A stretch of DNA of 36,746 nt, from the NCBI GenBank assembly GCA_945910645.1, contig CAMDZB010000012.1, positions 1-36,746 of the forward strand, read 5' to 3'. Shown in pieces: positions 8,372 through 17,212 of this stretch. Numbering within the stretch: the first letter of the stretch is position 1; each line of letters opens with the position of its first letter. The notes under the pieces are model-generated. The model was not told the DNA's origin. It worked only from the letters and a program-made list of their open reading frames with translations, and made no database searches. The position numbers and the translations under genes are program-made. This stretch comes from an uncultured Spirochaetaceae bacterium (GTDB lineage: Bacteria; Spirochaetota; Spirochaetia; Sphaerochaetales; Sphaerochaetaceae).

Positions 8372-10474
8372 TTAAGCCTTTTTAGCTTTCTTCTCTTGAT
8401 AAGCCTTCTTTAGTTCATCACTTACGGATGTTGGAGTCTTTGCGTATCTTGAAAGCTCCATTGTGAACTCAGCCTTACCCTGTGTTAGTGAACGTAGGAC
8501 TGTTGAGTAGCCGAACATCTCTGAAAGTGGTACTTCTGCGATAACACGTGATGTGTTGTTCTCCTCAGTTGATGACACTATCATACCACGGCGCTGGTTA
8601 ACAGAACCAAACACGTTACCCTGGAACTCTGTTGGAGTTTCAATTTCAACCTTCATGATAGGCTCAAGAATTGCAGGTTTTGCCTTCTCGAATGCCTCTT
8701 TGAAGCCGTTAAGTGCTGCAATCTGGAATGCCATATCAGATGAGTCAACCGGATGCCACTGGCCGTCGTTGATGACGCATCTTACGCCTACGATTGGAGC
8801 CTCAAGCTGTGGTCCTTTCTTCATTGCGCTCTGGAAGCCCTTGTCACATGATGGTACAAATTCCTTAGGAATTACGCCGCCCTTTGTGACGTCGACAAAC
8901 TCGTACTCCTTAACTTCATCGTCCATCTCCTGTTCGATTGGTTCGATGTAGCCTGCAACACGAGCGTACTGACCAGCACCACCTGTCTGCTTCTTATGAG
9001 TGTAGTTGAACTCAGCCCTCTGAGTGATAGCCTCACGATATGCAACCTCAGGGCGACCTGTCTCGATTTCACACTTGTACTCTCTCTTCATTCTTTCGAT
9101 GTAAACGTCGAGGTGAAGCTCACCCATACCCTTGATGATAGTCTGGTTTGATTCAGGGTCAACGTATGTCTGGAATGTTGGGTCTTCCTTTGTAAATCTG
9201 TTGAGAGCCTTAGCCATCTGGTCTGCACTCTTCTTGTCTTTAGGATAGATAGCAAGTGAGATAACTGGAGTTGGAACGTACATTGATGAGAGCGAGTAAT
9301 TAAGTCCTGGTGCACAGAATGTATCACCCGATGCACAGTCGATACCGAACAATGCTGCGATCTCACCACATCCGACTTCGTTGATATCCTCCATCTCTGC
9401 AGCGTGCATCTTTACAAGACGTCCGACCTTAAAGCGCTTCTTTGAACGTACGTTATAAAGCTCATCACCCTTCTTGATCTTACCCTGGTATACACGGATA
9501 TAAGTAAGCTGACCATATTGACCATCCTCGAGCTTGAATGCAAGCACTACAGGTGGAAGTGATGGATCCGATGGAAGCACAACCTCTTTCTCATCATTAT
9601 CAAGATCATGTGCTGTGTTGGTAACCTCTGTTGGTGCAGGAAGGTACTTTGTAACACCGTCAAGAAGGAGCTGTACACCCTTGTTCTTATGAGCAGAACC
9701 CATAAATACTGGAACGAGCTGGAGTGAAATTGTACCCTTTCTAACAGCATCCTCGATGAGCTGCTCTGTAACCTTATCCTCAAGGATTGCTTCCATAAGC
9801 TCCTCTGAGAACATTGATGCAGCATCAAGAAGTTCCTCTCTCTTAGCCTGAGCTTCCTCAAGAAGATTCTGTGGGATCTCCTCCTCTCTGAGCTTTTCGC
9901 CGTTTGCGCCATCGAAGTAGTAAGCCTTCATGTTAACGAGGTTTACAACTCCCTCAAGCTTATCCTCAAGGCCGATTGGGATTTCCATTAGAACTGCGTT
10001 AAGGCCGAGCTTTTCGATGAGCTGATCCTTTACTCTGTATGGATTTGCACCAGTTCTATCACACTTGTTGATGAATGCAAGACGTGGAACATGGTAGCGC
10101 TTCATCTGTCTGTCTACAGTGATACTCTGTGACTGAACACCACCTACTGAACAGAGAACAAGTATTGCGCCGTCTAGAACACGAAGTGATCTTTCAACCT
10201 CAACAGTAAAGTCTACGTGTCCCGGTGTGTCGATCAGGTTGATTTCGTAACCCTTCCATACGACTGAAGTTGCTGCAGATGCGATGGTGATTCCTCTTTC
10301 TCTCTCGAGATCCATGCTGTCCATAACAGCTCCGACTCCGTCTTTGCCGTGAACCTCGTGTATCTGATGTATTTTGTTACAATAAAATAGGATACGCTCT
10401 GAAAGTGTAGTTTTACCACTATCAATGTGTGCACTGATACCAATGTTTCTCAGTTTGCTTAAATCTGATGCCAT
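8372..10474 (-). CDS. fusA: Elongation factor G (spirochaete/mitochondrial EFG1-like group)
   Basis: '[22 protein letters not shown]', '[19 protein letters not shown]', '[28 protein letters not shown]'; 700 aa. Confidence 0.96.
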   Translation of the reverse strand: MASDLSKLRNIGISAHIDSGKTTLSERILFYCNKIHQIHEVHGKDGVGAVMDSMDLERERGITIASAATSVVWKGYEINLIDTPGHVDFTVEVERSLRVLDGAILVLCSVGGVQSQSITVDRQMKRYHVPRLAFINKCDRTGANPYRVKDQLIEKLGLNAVLMEIPIGLEDKLEGVVNLVNMKAYYFDGANGEKLREEEIPQNLLEEAQAKREELLDAASMFSEELMEAILEDKVTEQLIEDAVRKGTISLQLVPVFMGSAHKNKGVQLLLDGVTKYLPAPTEVTNTAHDLDNDEKEVVLPSDPSLPPVVLAFKLEDGQYGQLTYIRVYQGKIKKGDELYNVRSKKRFKVGRLVKMHAAEMEDINEVGCGEIAALFGIDCASGDTFCAPGLNYSLSSMYVPTPVISLAIYPKDKKSADQMAKALNRFTKEDPTFQTYVDPESNQTIIKGMGELHLDVYIERMKREYKCEIETGRPEVAYREAITQRAEFNYTHKKQTGGAGQYARVAGYIEPIEQEMDDEVKEYEFVDVTKGGVIPKEFVPSCDKGFQSAMKKGPQLEAPIVGVRCVINDGQWHPVDSSDMAFQIAALNGFKEAFEKAKPAILEPIMKVEIETPTEFQGNVFGSVNQRRGMIVSSTEENNTSRVIAEVPLSEMFGYSTVLRSLTQGKAEFTMELSRYAKTPTSVSDELKKAYQEKKAKKA

Positions 10475-10544
10475 TTACTCTTATTTTCCTTATCTAGATT
10501 AAATTTTATTTAACACTCAATTATTGCATTTATTGTTATTTTTT

Positions 10545-12080
10545 TCAATATTCATCTACTTTATAAATGATTAGTATAATCATGCATAGAATTAAAGCAA
10601 CCACTGTTGCGCTCGTATAATTGTATCTTGAGATGTAGGAATAGATGGCGCTTGAGAGGGTGTTGAATGAATAGGATGAGAGCACAAGGCTTCCACTCAC
10701 CTCGCCAAGGGATGAGGCAAACGAGAGTAAAAATGCACCCTTTATCGGCCCAATTACTGAGAGCAGATCCGCCATAAACATCGCTTTAACCTCACCTGAA
10801 CCGAGCGTTAGCGGTGCCAATAATGATGACTCCTTTATGCTCCTTACAGCGCTGTTTACTATCCTATACACAAGCGGAAAGGAAAGAAACGCATGCAAAC
10901 ACGAAAGCACTATTATAATAGTAAATCTGTTTGTAAGTTCAAGCGCCCTCCATCCTGATGCAAGTGCTACAGTTGAAAACGAGAGCGGCAGGAAGACAAA
11001 TGCATCCGTATCCTTGATGTTACGGCGCCTAAGGTACTCGCTTATGATGAATGAGAGAGAGACTACAATGAGGCTTGATAGGATGGCTACGATGAAGCTG
11101 TTAATGAATATGTCGTAGTGCGAAAACACATCGCCTATAGCCCTTCTGAGGGTCAATGAGCCACGGCCAGTACGAGCCCTGAACAGCGAGACGAATAGCG
11201 ATAAGAGCGGAAGCAAAAGCAGAAATGATGCGATTAACGAGAGCACAGTATGAACTCCGTTCCCTTTTTTCTCCTTATACATTTCCCCTGATGTCTGGCT
11301 CCTGTCTTTACGCGTTAGTATGATGTATAACATCACGAGCAGAAACATTATAATGAATGAACAGAGGGCATACGCTGTACCAACTTCCTTGTTGTTTATG
11401 ATCTTAAAATTCTTGTATATTTCAACCTCGAGCGTTGTATTCCTCACTCCGCCTCCAAGCGTTAAGACTATCGCAAAGCTTGAAAATGAGTACATAAACA
11501 CGAGTAAACACGATGAAAGTATGGATGCCTTGAGTTCTGAGAGCGTAACGTGAAAGAACGTGTATGCCTTGCTTGCTCCAAGCGTATAAGATGCATCCCT
11601 TATGTTTCTGTTTAACACCGTGTACTTTTTGTATACCGAATGCATGATGATTGGAAAGTTGTAGAACGTATGAGCAACAAGTACAGCCTTAAGCGAGTAA
11701 AGTATGTTGATGTTAAGGGGCGATTCCTTACCGAATAGGATCACAAACGAGAGTACTAAAACTATGCTTGGAAGCACAAACGGAATGTATGACACCCTTA
11801 TAAAGATGCTCTTACCCTTAAAGTCCCTGCACATCAGTGTGAATAAAAATACAGAAGCAACTAGAAGCGAAAAGAACGTGGAAAGTGCAGCCTGCTTTAC
11901 ATTTGATAAGAGTACACGGTAAAAATACGCCTCGCTTAACACTTCTTTGAACTTTGAAAACGAGAAATTTCTAACAATCACCAAAAAGAACGGGTACAGA
12001 AAGAAAAACGATAAAATCGCTATGCTCAACAGAAACAAAAGAAAAAGTGAATGATGTTTGACGATTTTACCATTTCTCAT
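10545..12080 (-). CDS. Two-domain ABC transporter permease (ThiP/FbpB-like)
   Basis: 511-aa multi-TM protein with two BPD-type permease halves ('RDASYTLGASKAYTFFHVTLSELKASILSS'; 'PLTLGSGEVKAMFMADLLSVIGPIKGAFLLSFASSLGEVSGSLVLS'). Confidence 0.8.
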   Translation of the reverse strand: MRNGKIVKHHSLFLLFLLSIAILSFFFLYPFFLVIVRNFSFSKFKEVLSEAYFYRVLLSNVKQAALSTFFSLLVASVFLFTLMCRDFKGKSIFIRVSYIPFVLPSIVLVLSFVILFGKESPLNINILYSLKAVLVAHTFYNFPIIMHSVYKKYTVLNRNIRDASYTLGASKAYTFFHVTLSELKASILSSCLLVFMYSFSSFAIVLTLGGGVRNTTLEVEIYKNFKIINNKEVGTAYALCSFIIMFLLVMLYIILTRKDRSQTSGEMYKEKKGNGVHTVLSLIASFLLLLPLLSLFVSLFRARTGRGSLTLRRAIGDVFSHYDIFINSFIVAILSSLIVVSLSFIISEYLRRRNIKDTDAFVFLPLSFSTVALASGWRALELTNRFTIIIVLSCLHAFLSFPLVYRIVNSAVRSIKESSLLAPLTLGSGEVKAMFMADLLSVIGPIKGAFLLSFASSLGEVSGSLVLSSYSFNTLSSAIYSYISRYNYTSATVVALILCMIILIIYKVDEY

Positions 12081-12095
12081 TACTTTATAAATATT

Positions 12096-12971
12096 ATGAG
12101 ACAGACTATAAAAATATCAACAATTGTTTTGGCAGTTTTAGCACTTGCCACACCACTATTTGCTTACGAGCAAAGCTCCCCATACTCATCAAGCTATGGG
12201 TATTACGACCCGTATTACAGCTACGATGACGCTGTATATAACCGCGGTGGTAATTTCTATAGAGGATACAACAGAGCGGACAACTACGACATGAGATACA
12301 CCGACGCTTACTACAGAAACTACTACAAGGATTACTACGACAACTACTATAAGAATTACTACGACAACTACTATAAGAATTACTACAAGAACTACTACAG
12401 CAACTACTACAGCAACTACTACAACAACTACTACAAGAATTACTACAAGAATCAGAACACTGTAACAAATCAAACTCCTATAATCAGATGGCCAGAGAGC
12501 GACCCTACTGTGTCAAAGTGGCCAGAGAACGAGCCTTTCGATGAGCTATTCAGCTATCCTCCAAAGACTTCAACATCAGTCACAAGACCTACAACAGCTA
12601 CAACAACAACGAAACCTGCTACGATCTTTACACTTCCTACAATCTCACTCAACAACACATCTACAGGACTTAAAATTGAAGACGGTGTTGGCGTATTGAG
12701 CTTTAAGGGAAGCAAGGACAATGCACCTGAGGAAGACAGCTTTATCTTTACAATTGGACCTGCAGATAATAACACGGCTGTAAAAACAAAGGCTATCACA
12801 AACTCATTAACTCAGGTTAACGATACGGACTGGAAAGTATCATTTGCAATTCCAACATCGCTTAAAGACAGCATCAGCGACTCAAACTACTCACTTTCAT
12901 ACTCATATACTGATGCAAACAGCGGTAAAAAGATCAGCGGTTCAAACGCTAAACTTTCATTTAATAAGTAA
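12096..12971 (+). CDS. Secreted tyrosine-rich repeat protein, uncharacterised
   Basis: Start set at internal M (MRQTIKISTIVLAVLALATPLFA signal peptide). Mature protein has a Tyr-rich YYxN repeat, 'RWPESDPTVSKWPENEP', a Thr-rich linker and a C-terminal ~130-aa probably beta-rich region. Confidence 0.75.
   Translation: MRQTIKISTIVLAVLALATPLFAYEQSSPYSSSYGYYDPYYSYDDAVYNRGGNFYRGYNRADNYDMRYTDAYYRNYYKDYYDNYYKNYYDNYYKNYYKNYYSNYYSNYYNNYYKNYYKNQNTVTNQTPIIRWPESDPTVSKWPENEPFDELFSYPPKTSTSVTRPTTATTTTKPATIFTLPTISLNNTSTGLKIEDGVGVLSFKGSKDNAPEEDSFIFTIGPADNNTAVKTKAITNSLTQVNDTDWKVSFAIPTSLKDSISDSNYSLSYSYTDANSGKKISGSNAKLSFNK
12309..12452 (+). repeat. 12 tandem 12-nt in-frame repeats (TAC TAY NNN AAY), encoding YYxN/D
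   Basis: YYRN YYKD YYDN YYKN YYDN YYKN YYKN YYSN YYSN YYNN YYKN YYKN; includes a perfect 24-bp duplication at 12333-12356 and 12357-12380. Confidence 0.95.
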
Positions 12972-12997
12972 TATTCATTACGAAAATTAATAGATAA

Positions 12998-13738
12998 TTA
13001 ACCAAGCGAAGATATAAACTTACGGACGCGTTCGTTCGTAAGTGCTTCGCCGAGTACTTCATCACTTTTACCTTCAACAAGCACATGACCATTTTCAAGA
13101 AAGACTACCTTGTCTGACACATCATGTGCAAAACGCATCTCGTGCGTGATAATCACCATAGTCATCTTAGCAAGCGCAAGATCCTTGATTATCTTTAATA
13201 CCTCGCCTGTAAGCTCAGGGTCAAGGGCGCTTGTAGGTTCATCAAAGAACATAATCTCAGGACTAACAGCAAGGCTTCTTGCAATGCTCACCCTCTGTGC
13301 CTGACCTCCCGAAAGATAGCACGGATAGGTGTCTTTTTTATCGTACAAGCCTATTCGTTTAAGAAGTTCATCTGCGATTCGTGACGCCTCTTCTTTTGAT
13401 CGTTTTAGAACTTTTACCTGAGCCTCTGTAATGTTCCTTTTAACCGTAAAGTGCGGGAACAGATTGAAGTTCTGGAATACAAGCGATGTTTTAAGGAGAG
13501 CTTTTCTGTCGTCCTCTTTGCTCTTTCCAAGTGGAATGCCGCAGATTTCAATCTCACCACTCGTGCATTTTTCAAGCTGCGTACAGCATCGCATCAATGT
13601 GCTCTTTCCTGAGCCTGATGGGCCGATTATAGAGAGTACCTGGCCTTTTTCGAGGCTTAAGGATACGTTCTCGAGCGCCGGGCGCGGCATGTCGGGGTAA
13701 ATCTTAGTTACGTTTCTGATTTCCAAAATATTGCTCAT
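12998..13738 (-). CDS. Polar amino-acid ABC transporter ATP-binding protein (GlnQ/ArtP-like)
   Basis: 'IIGPSGSGKSTLMRC', 'LSGGQAQRVSIARSLAVSPEIMFFDEPTSALDPEL', adjacent permease and binding protein. Confidence 0.93.
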   Translation of the reverse strand: MSNILEIRNVTKIYPDMPRPALENVSLSLEKGQVLSIIGPSGSGKSTLMRCCTQLEKCTSGEIEICGIPLGKSKEDDRKALLKTSLVFQNFNLFPHFTVKRNITEAQVKVLKRSKEEASRIADELLKRIGLYDKKDTYPCYLSGGQAQRVSIARSLAVSPEIMFFDEPTSALDPELTGEVLKIIKDLALAKMTMVIITHEMRFAHDVSDKVVFLENGHVLVEGKSDEVLGEALTNERVRKFISSLG

Positions 13739-13752
13739 GATTCACCCTCCCA

Positions 13753-14406
13753 TTAAAAATTATAGTAGCTAAAGCGCTTCTCTATAAGGCTGAACGTTTT
13801 TGATACAATCGCGTTGAAGATAAAGTAAAACACGCCTGCTACTACAAGCGGCAATGGCGATACCATGCGGTTTGTTACGTTCTGCGCAACCTTGTACATC
13901 TCAAGCACGCCTAGAGCCGACACAAGCGCTGTATCCTTAACGAGCGTGATTACCTCGCCTGCAAATGAAGGAAGAATCCTCTTTGTAACAAGCGGAAGCG
14001 AGATTGAAAAGAATATCTGTTTTTTGGAATACCCGAATACCTTACCAGCTTCTTTAAGCCCTTGCGGTATTGCCTGATATCCTGAACGGAAGATCTCTGC
14101 AAAGTATGCAGCGTAGTTGAGCGCCATTGCAAATAGGATTGCAACCATCTTGTCTATCTTCAAATTGAGCATAAGGCATGGCACAAAATAGAAGAAATAG
14201 AGCTGTAGGATAAGGGGCGTTCCCCTCATAATTGTGATATATAATCGAATGATTGCGGATACTATTTTGTTTTTGGAAAGACGCAGAATGGTCACAAGCA
14301 CCCCAAGAGGCACGGAGAGGATCAACGTGAGAAAGAATATCTCAAGCGTTACACCCATGCCTTCAAGGAGCTGTAATAAAAATTTTCCAAAAACTGCGCT
14401 ACTCAT
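13753..14406 (-). CDS. Polar amino-acid ABC transporter permease (HisM/GlnP-like)
   Basis: 'LLQLLEGMGVTLEIFFLTLILSVPLGVLV', 'YITIMRGTPLILQLYFFYF', 'AYFAEIFRSGYQAIPQGLKEAGKVFGYSK'. Confidence 0.93.
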   Translation of the reverse strand: MSSAVFGKFLLQLLEGMGVTLEIFFLTLILSVPLGVLVTILRLSKNKIVSAIIRLYITIMRGTPLILQLYFFYFVPCLMLNLKIDKMVAILFAMALNYAAYFAEIFRSGYQAIPQGLKEAGKVFGYSKKQIFFSISLPLVTKRILPSFAGEVITLVKDTALVSALGVLEMYKVAQNVTNRMVSPLPLVVAGVFYFIFNAIVSKTFSLIEKRFSYYNF

Positions 14407-14412
14407 TTATTA

Positions 14413-15216
14413 TTAAAGGTTAGTTAAATCCTCGCCGAACCATGCGATTGCGATGTCTTTAAGTGTTCCGTCCTTTTTCATCTCATCGATTATCTCCTGA
14501 ACCTTGTCTCTGAGTTCAACATCGCCCTTTCTAAATCCAATTGCGTAGTCCTCTGATGCAAGTGGAAGGTTACGTAGTACCTCGAGGTTATCTGCAACTG
14601 ATGATTTTTCAAGCTGAGCATCAGCAACGATTTCATCAATCACTACAGCATCAACTCCGCCTACGTTGAGGTCGAGTATTGCCATAAGGAAGTTAGGATA
14701 GCCTACTACGCTATTTGCGTTGTAGATTGAGCTTTCCTCAAATGCACTCTCACCGCTTGAGCCTGACTGTACGCCGATCTTTCTGTTTTGAAGGTCGGAA
14801 AGCGTGCGTATATTTGAGCCCTTTCTTACGATGAACACCTGTCTATTTTTGAGGTATGGACGTGAGAAGAGTAGCTTTTCTTCTCTCTCTGGAGTTACTG
14901 TAAAGCCGTTCCAGATGCAGTCGATTGCGCCTGATGTTAGTTCAAGCTCCTTTACATCCCAGTTGATAGGCTGAGTCACAAGTTCAACTCCCATACGCTT
15001 TGTAACCTCTTTTGCAACATCTATATCAAAGCCTACAATATCATTATTTTCATTTCTGTATCCCATTGGTGGGAATGAGTCGTCAAGGCCGAGGATAAAT
15101 GTGCCCTTAGCTTTGATGGCCTCTAATGAGTCCTTGCTGTCCTGTTTTTTGCTACATGATACAACTGTAACCAATACAAGAAGTATTACAATTAATGTTG
15201 AAAGTGCCTTTTTCAT
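14413..15216 (-). CDS. Amino-acid ABC transporter substrate-binding lipoprotein (SBP_bac_3)
   Basis: Lipobox 'VTVVSCSKK'; 'FILGLDDSFPPMGYRNENNDIVGFDIDVAKEVTKRMG'; operon position. Confidence 0.94.
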   Translation of the reverse strand: MKKALSTLIVILLVLVTVVSCSKKQDSKDSLEAIKAKGTFILGLDDSFPPMGYRNENNDIVGFDIDVAKEVTKRMGVELVTQPINWDVKELELTSGAIDCIWNGFTVTPEREEKLLFSRPYLKNRQVFIVRKGSNIRTLSDLQNRKIGVQSGSSGESAFEESSIYNANSVVGYPNFLMAILDLNVGGVDAVVIDEIVADAQLEKSSVADNLEVLRNLPLASEDYAIGFRKGDVELRDKVQEIIDEMKKDGTLKDIAIAWFGEDLTNL

Positions 15217-15234
15217 ATTCCTGACCTCTTTTTA

Positions 15235-15256
15235 AAAAGTTGCTTAAAAGTTGCTT
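15235..15256. repeat. Perfect tandem 11-bp repeat (aaaagttgctt x2) just upstream of the amino-acid binding protein SD
   Basis: 15235-15245 and 15246-15256 are identical; a related 'CAACTT' sits further upstream on the minus strand. Confidence 0.85.
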
Positions 15257-15281
15257 GCAATAATATATTCTTTTAAGTTGA

Positions 15282-16139
15282 TTAGTCAATATGATTTGAA
15301 TCGATTTTGTTGCGATTAAAAATCACATCGTTGGTGGTGAAGTGAAAATAGTATACCCATATGTCAAGATGTTTATTTTTCATCACTTTGATGGATAGAA
15401 GGCTAAGGATAAACGAGAGCAACACGGTGATAAGTAAAAGCGCACTTTTTATAATAGCATTCCTTAAAGATACGCTTCCAACCGTGATTATACCGTATGA
15501 GAACAAAACGTCTCCCTGAGGTGAAAATAGCGATGAAATAAACACCATAACCACCATCATAAGAGCGGAGGTCATTAACATCAGAGTGGTCTTTTTACGC
15601 GCCTTATACCTGAATTCACCCTCACTTTCACTTCTGATTTTATCCGCGTTTTCAAAAAGTATTGTGATTCTTTTATCCTCTCCATTGGCAATAAGTCCAA
15701 CCACGATTGATGATATAAATCCTGTGATGAACACAACGGGTGCAAGGATGAAGCTGAAGCGTCCGTAAAGTAAGAATGACGAAAGGTAAATCTGAACGAT
15801 GTTTGATACAAACGACGAGAGTATGGAAACGCCAAGGTGCGAGATGTACTTATTCGAGCAAAGAATCCATATGATTACACCTGATGCAAGCGTTGAGATG
15901 AACGACATAAAGAACATCAGCGAAAAGAGCGTGAGTGAAAATACTGAGCTTATGATGCTCTTAAAAACAAGCGCTAAGAGGAACTCCTTAAGGTTCAAAC
16001 GTGAAGATAATATCAAAAGGGGGATGTATGCAAACCCGTATCGTAGAAACAGCGGATGTGGAAGGAGCGCCTCAAGAGTTGCAAAGTAGAGCGAAAGGGC
16101 TATGACAAACTGCACCTTCTTAGTAAGAAACGAGTGCAT
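15282..16139 (-). CDS. Gx transporter family protein (heptaprenyl diphosphate synthase component I-like)
   Basis: Multi-TM; 'LLPHPLFLRYGFAYIPLLILSSRLNLKEFLLALVFKSIISSVFS' resembles the Gx family; directly follows a NusG-II gene. Start chosen at an internal Met. Confidence 0.75.
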   Translation of the reverse strand: MHSFLTKKVQFVIALSLYFATLEALLPHPLFLRYGFAYIPLLILSSRLNLKEFLLALVFKSIISSVFSLTLFSLMFFMSFISTLASGVIIWILCSNKYISHLGVSILSSFVSNIVQIYLSSFLLYGRFSFILAPVVFITGFISSIVVGLIANGEDKRITILFENADKIRSESEGEFRYKARKKTTLMLMTSALMMVVMVFISSLFSPQGDVLFSYGIITVGSVSLRNAIIKSALLLITVLLSFILSLLSIKVMKNKHLDIWVYYFHFTTNDVIFNRNKIDSNHID

Positions 16140-16524
16140 CATCCGCCTCCTCTGCTGTTTTATGTGAAGATTTAAGCGTGACCACAACGCCGTTTGGAAG
16201 ACAGATTAGGCTCTCACCATTCTTTGAGATTCCATGAGACATACAAGTCTTTTCCCTACAGGGCGATGAGAGAATATTAACATTCCCGTTCTCTACCTTT
16301 ATTACAGTGTCACCAAGGATGCCATTTACTGTATATATGGTGTTTTTTGAAAGTGGAATGAGTGTAACTCCATTTCGTGTGGAGATTTCAACGCTCTCTG
16401 GGGTTAAAAAGCTTTTTCTGTAGTAGTTCAGCGTTAGGATTAGGGAAAACGCCAACACTAGTATAAGTGCAACTATGTCTAATAATTTGAACGATGAGAA
16501 TAACTTTTTGATGCTCTTAGCCAA
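16120..16524 (-). CDS. NusG domain II-containing membrane-anchored protein
   Basis: One N-terminal TM, then '...SPCREKTCMSHGISKNGESLICLPNGVVVTLK', the NusG_II pattern with paired Cys. Confidence 0.8.
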   Translation of the reverse strand: MAKSIKKLFSSFKLLDIVALILVLAFSLILTLNYYRKSFLTPESVEISTRNGVTLIPLSKNTIYTVNGILGDTVIKVENGNVNILSSPCREKTCMSHGISKNGESLICLPNGVVVTLKSSHKTAEEADDALVSY

Positions 16525-17098
16525 AATTCCTACGCATCATCTCGCCACGTACGATTTCGTTGATTGTGTGAGTTAAGCGCTCCTCAGTATCCTTTGTGTA
16601 GCTCTCTCCTACTGCAATGTATGATGCAACTCCGTGTACGTACTCCCAGATTCTGTAGAATATGCTCTTTACGGATACCTCATCCATGTTGTAGAGCTCT
16701 GAGAACTTGCCGAATATGTCTTTGTAGTTGATCTTTTCGGAAAGGAGTGTAAGAAGTGCATCAGGGGACACACGTTTGCTATAGTGGTTAAACATCAAAA
16801 ACTTGAACAGATTCTTGTTCTCTACAGCTATGTTGATGTATGAAAGGGATGCTGAGTAGAAAATGTTCTTTTTATCAAGGGTTGCAAACAGCTTTTGGAT
16901 AAAGGCATTTTCTGCCTTAGTCTGCACCTCTTCGATTAGCGTGTTCATATCCTTAAAATATGAGTAAATGGGCTGAGTTGAGCAGCCAAGACGCTCTGCA
17001 ATCCCTCTGCTGTTGAGTGCATCCCCACCATCAGTGATGAGGATTTCGTATGCAGTGTCGATGATCATTTCCCTTGTAATTTTTGTTTTTGGTGCCAT
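16517..17098 (-). CDS. TetR/AcrR-family transcriptional regulator
   Basis: N-terminal HTH 'ITREMIIDTAYEILITDGGDALNSRGIAERLGCSTQPIYSYFKDMNTL'; overlaps the NusG-II gene start by 8 nt. Confidence 0.88.
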   Translation of the reverse strand: MAPKTKITREMIIDTAYEILITDGGDALNSRGIAERLGCSTQPIYSYFKDMNTLIEEVQTKAENAFIQKLFATLDKKNIFYSASLSYINIAVENKNLFKFLMFNHYSKRVSPDALLTLLSEKINYKDIFGKFSELYNMDEVSVKSIFYRIWEYVHGVASYIAVGESYTKDTEERLTHTINEIVRGEMMRRNFG

Positions 17099-17110
17099 AC
17101 GCACATTATT

Positions 17111-17128
17111 ATATAACGATTGTTATAT
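17111..17128. promoter_or_regulatory. Inverted repeat ATATAAC-GATT-GTTATAT, candidate TetR operator
   Basis: Perfect 7-bp arms, ~12 bp upstream of the TetR start, in the intergenic region divergent to ferredoxin. Confidence 0.55.
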
Positions 17129-17144
17129 TATTACAAGTAAAATT

Positions 17145-17160
17145 ATTTTCAGTTGAAAAT
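17145..17160. promoter_or_regulatory. Inverted repeat ATTTTCA-GT-TGAAAAT
   Basis: Perfect 7-bp arms in the same divergent intergenic region. Confidence 0.45.
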
Positions 17161-17212
17161 TTCGAACATTTTGTGTATAGTAATTATAGTCTATGAATTG
17201 GAGGTCATAATC

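Noticed and set aside
8872-10443. Several minus-strand 66-121 aa ORFs (e.g. 9547-9912) in other frames of fusA
   Set aside because: Out-of-frame shadows of a complete, well-conserved EF-G gene.
12106-12473. Antisense ORFs (120 aa Ser/Cys-rich and 94 aa Val-rich) opposite the Tyr-rich repeat
   Set aside because: Their low-complexity translations are the automatic reverse reading of the TAC-TAC-NNN-AAY repeat; no start context of their own.
17153-17212. 20-aa N-terminal extension of ferredoxin
   Set aside because: A good SD (GGAGG) precedes ATG 17213, where the canonical ferredoxin start lies; the extension covers a palindromic regulatory region.
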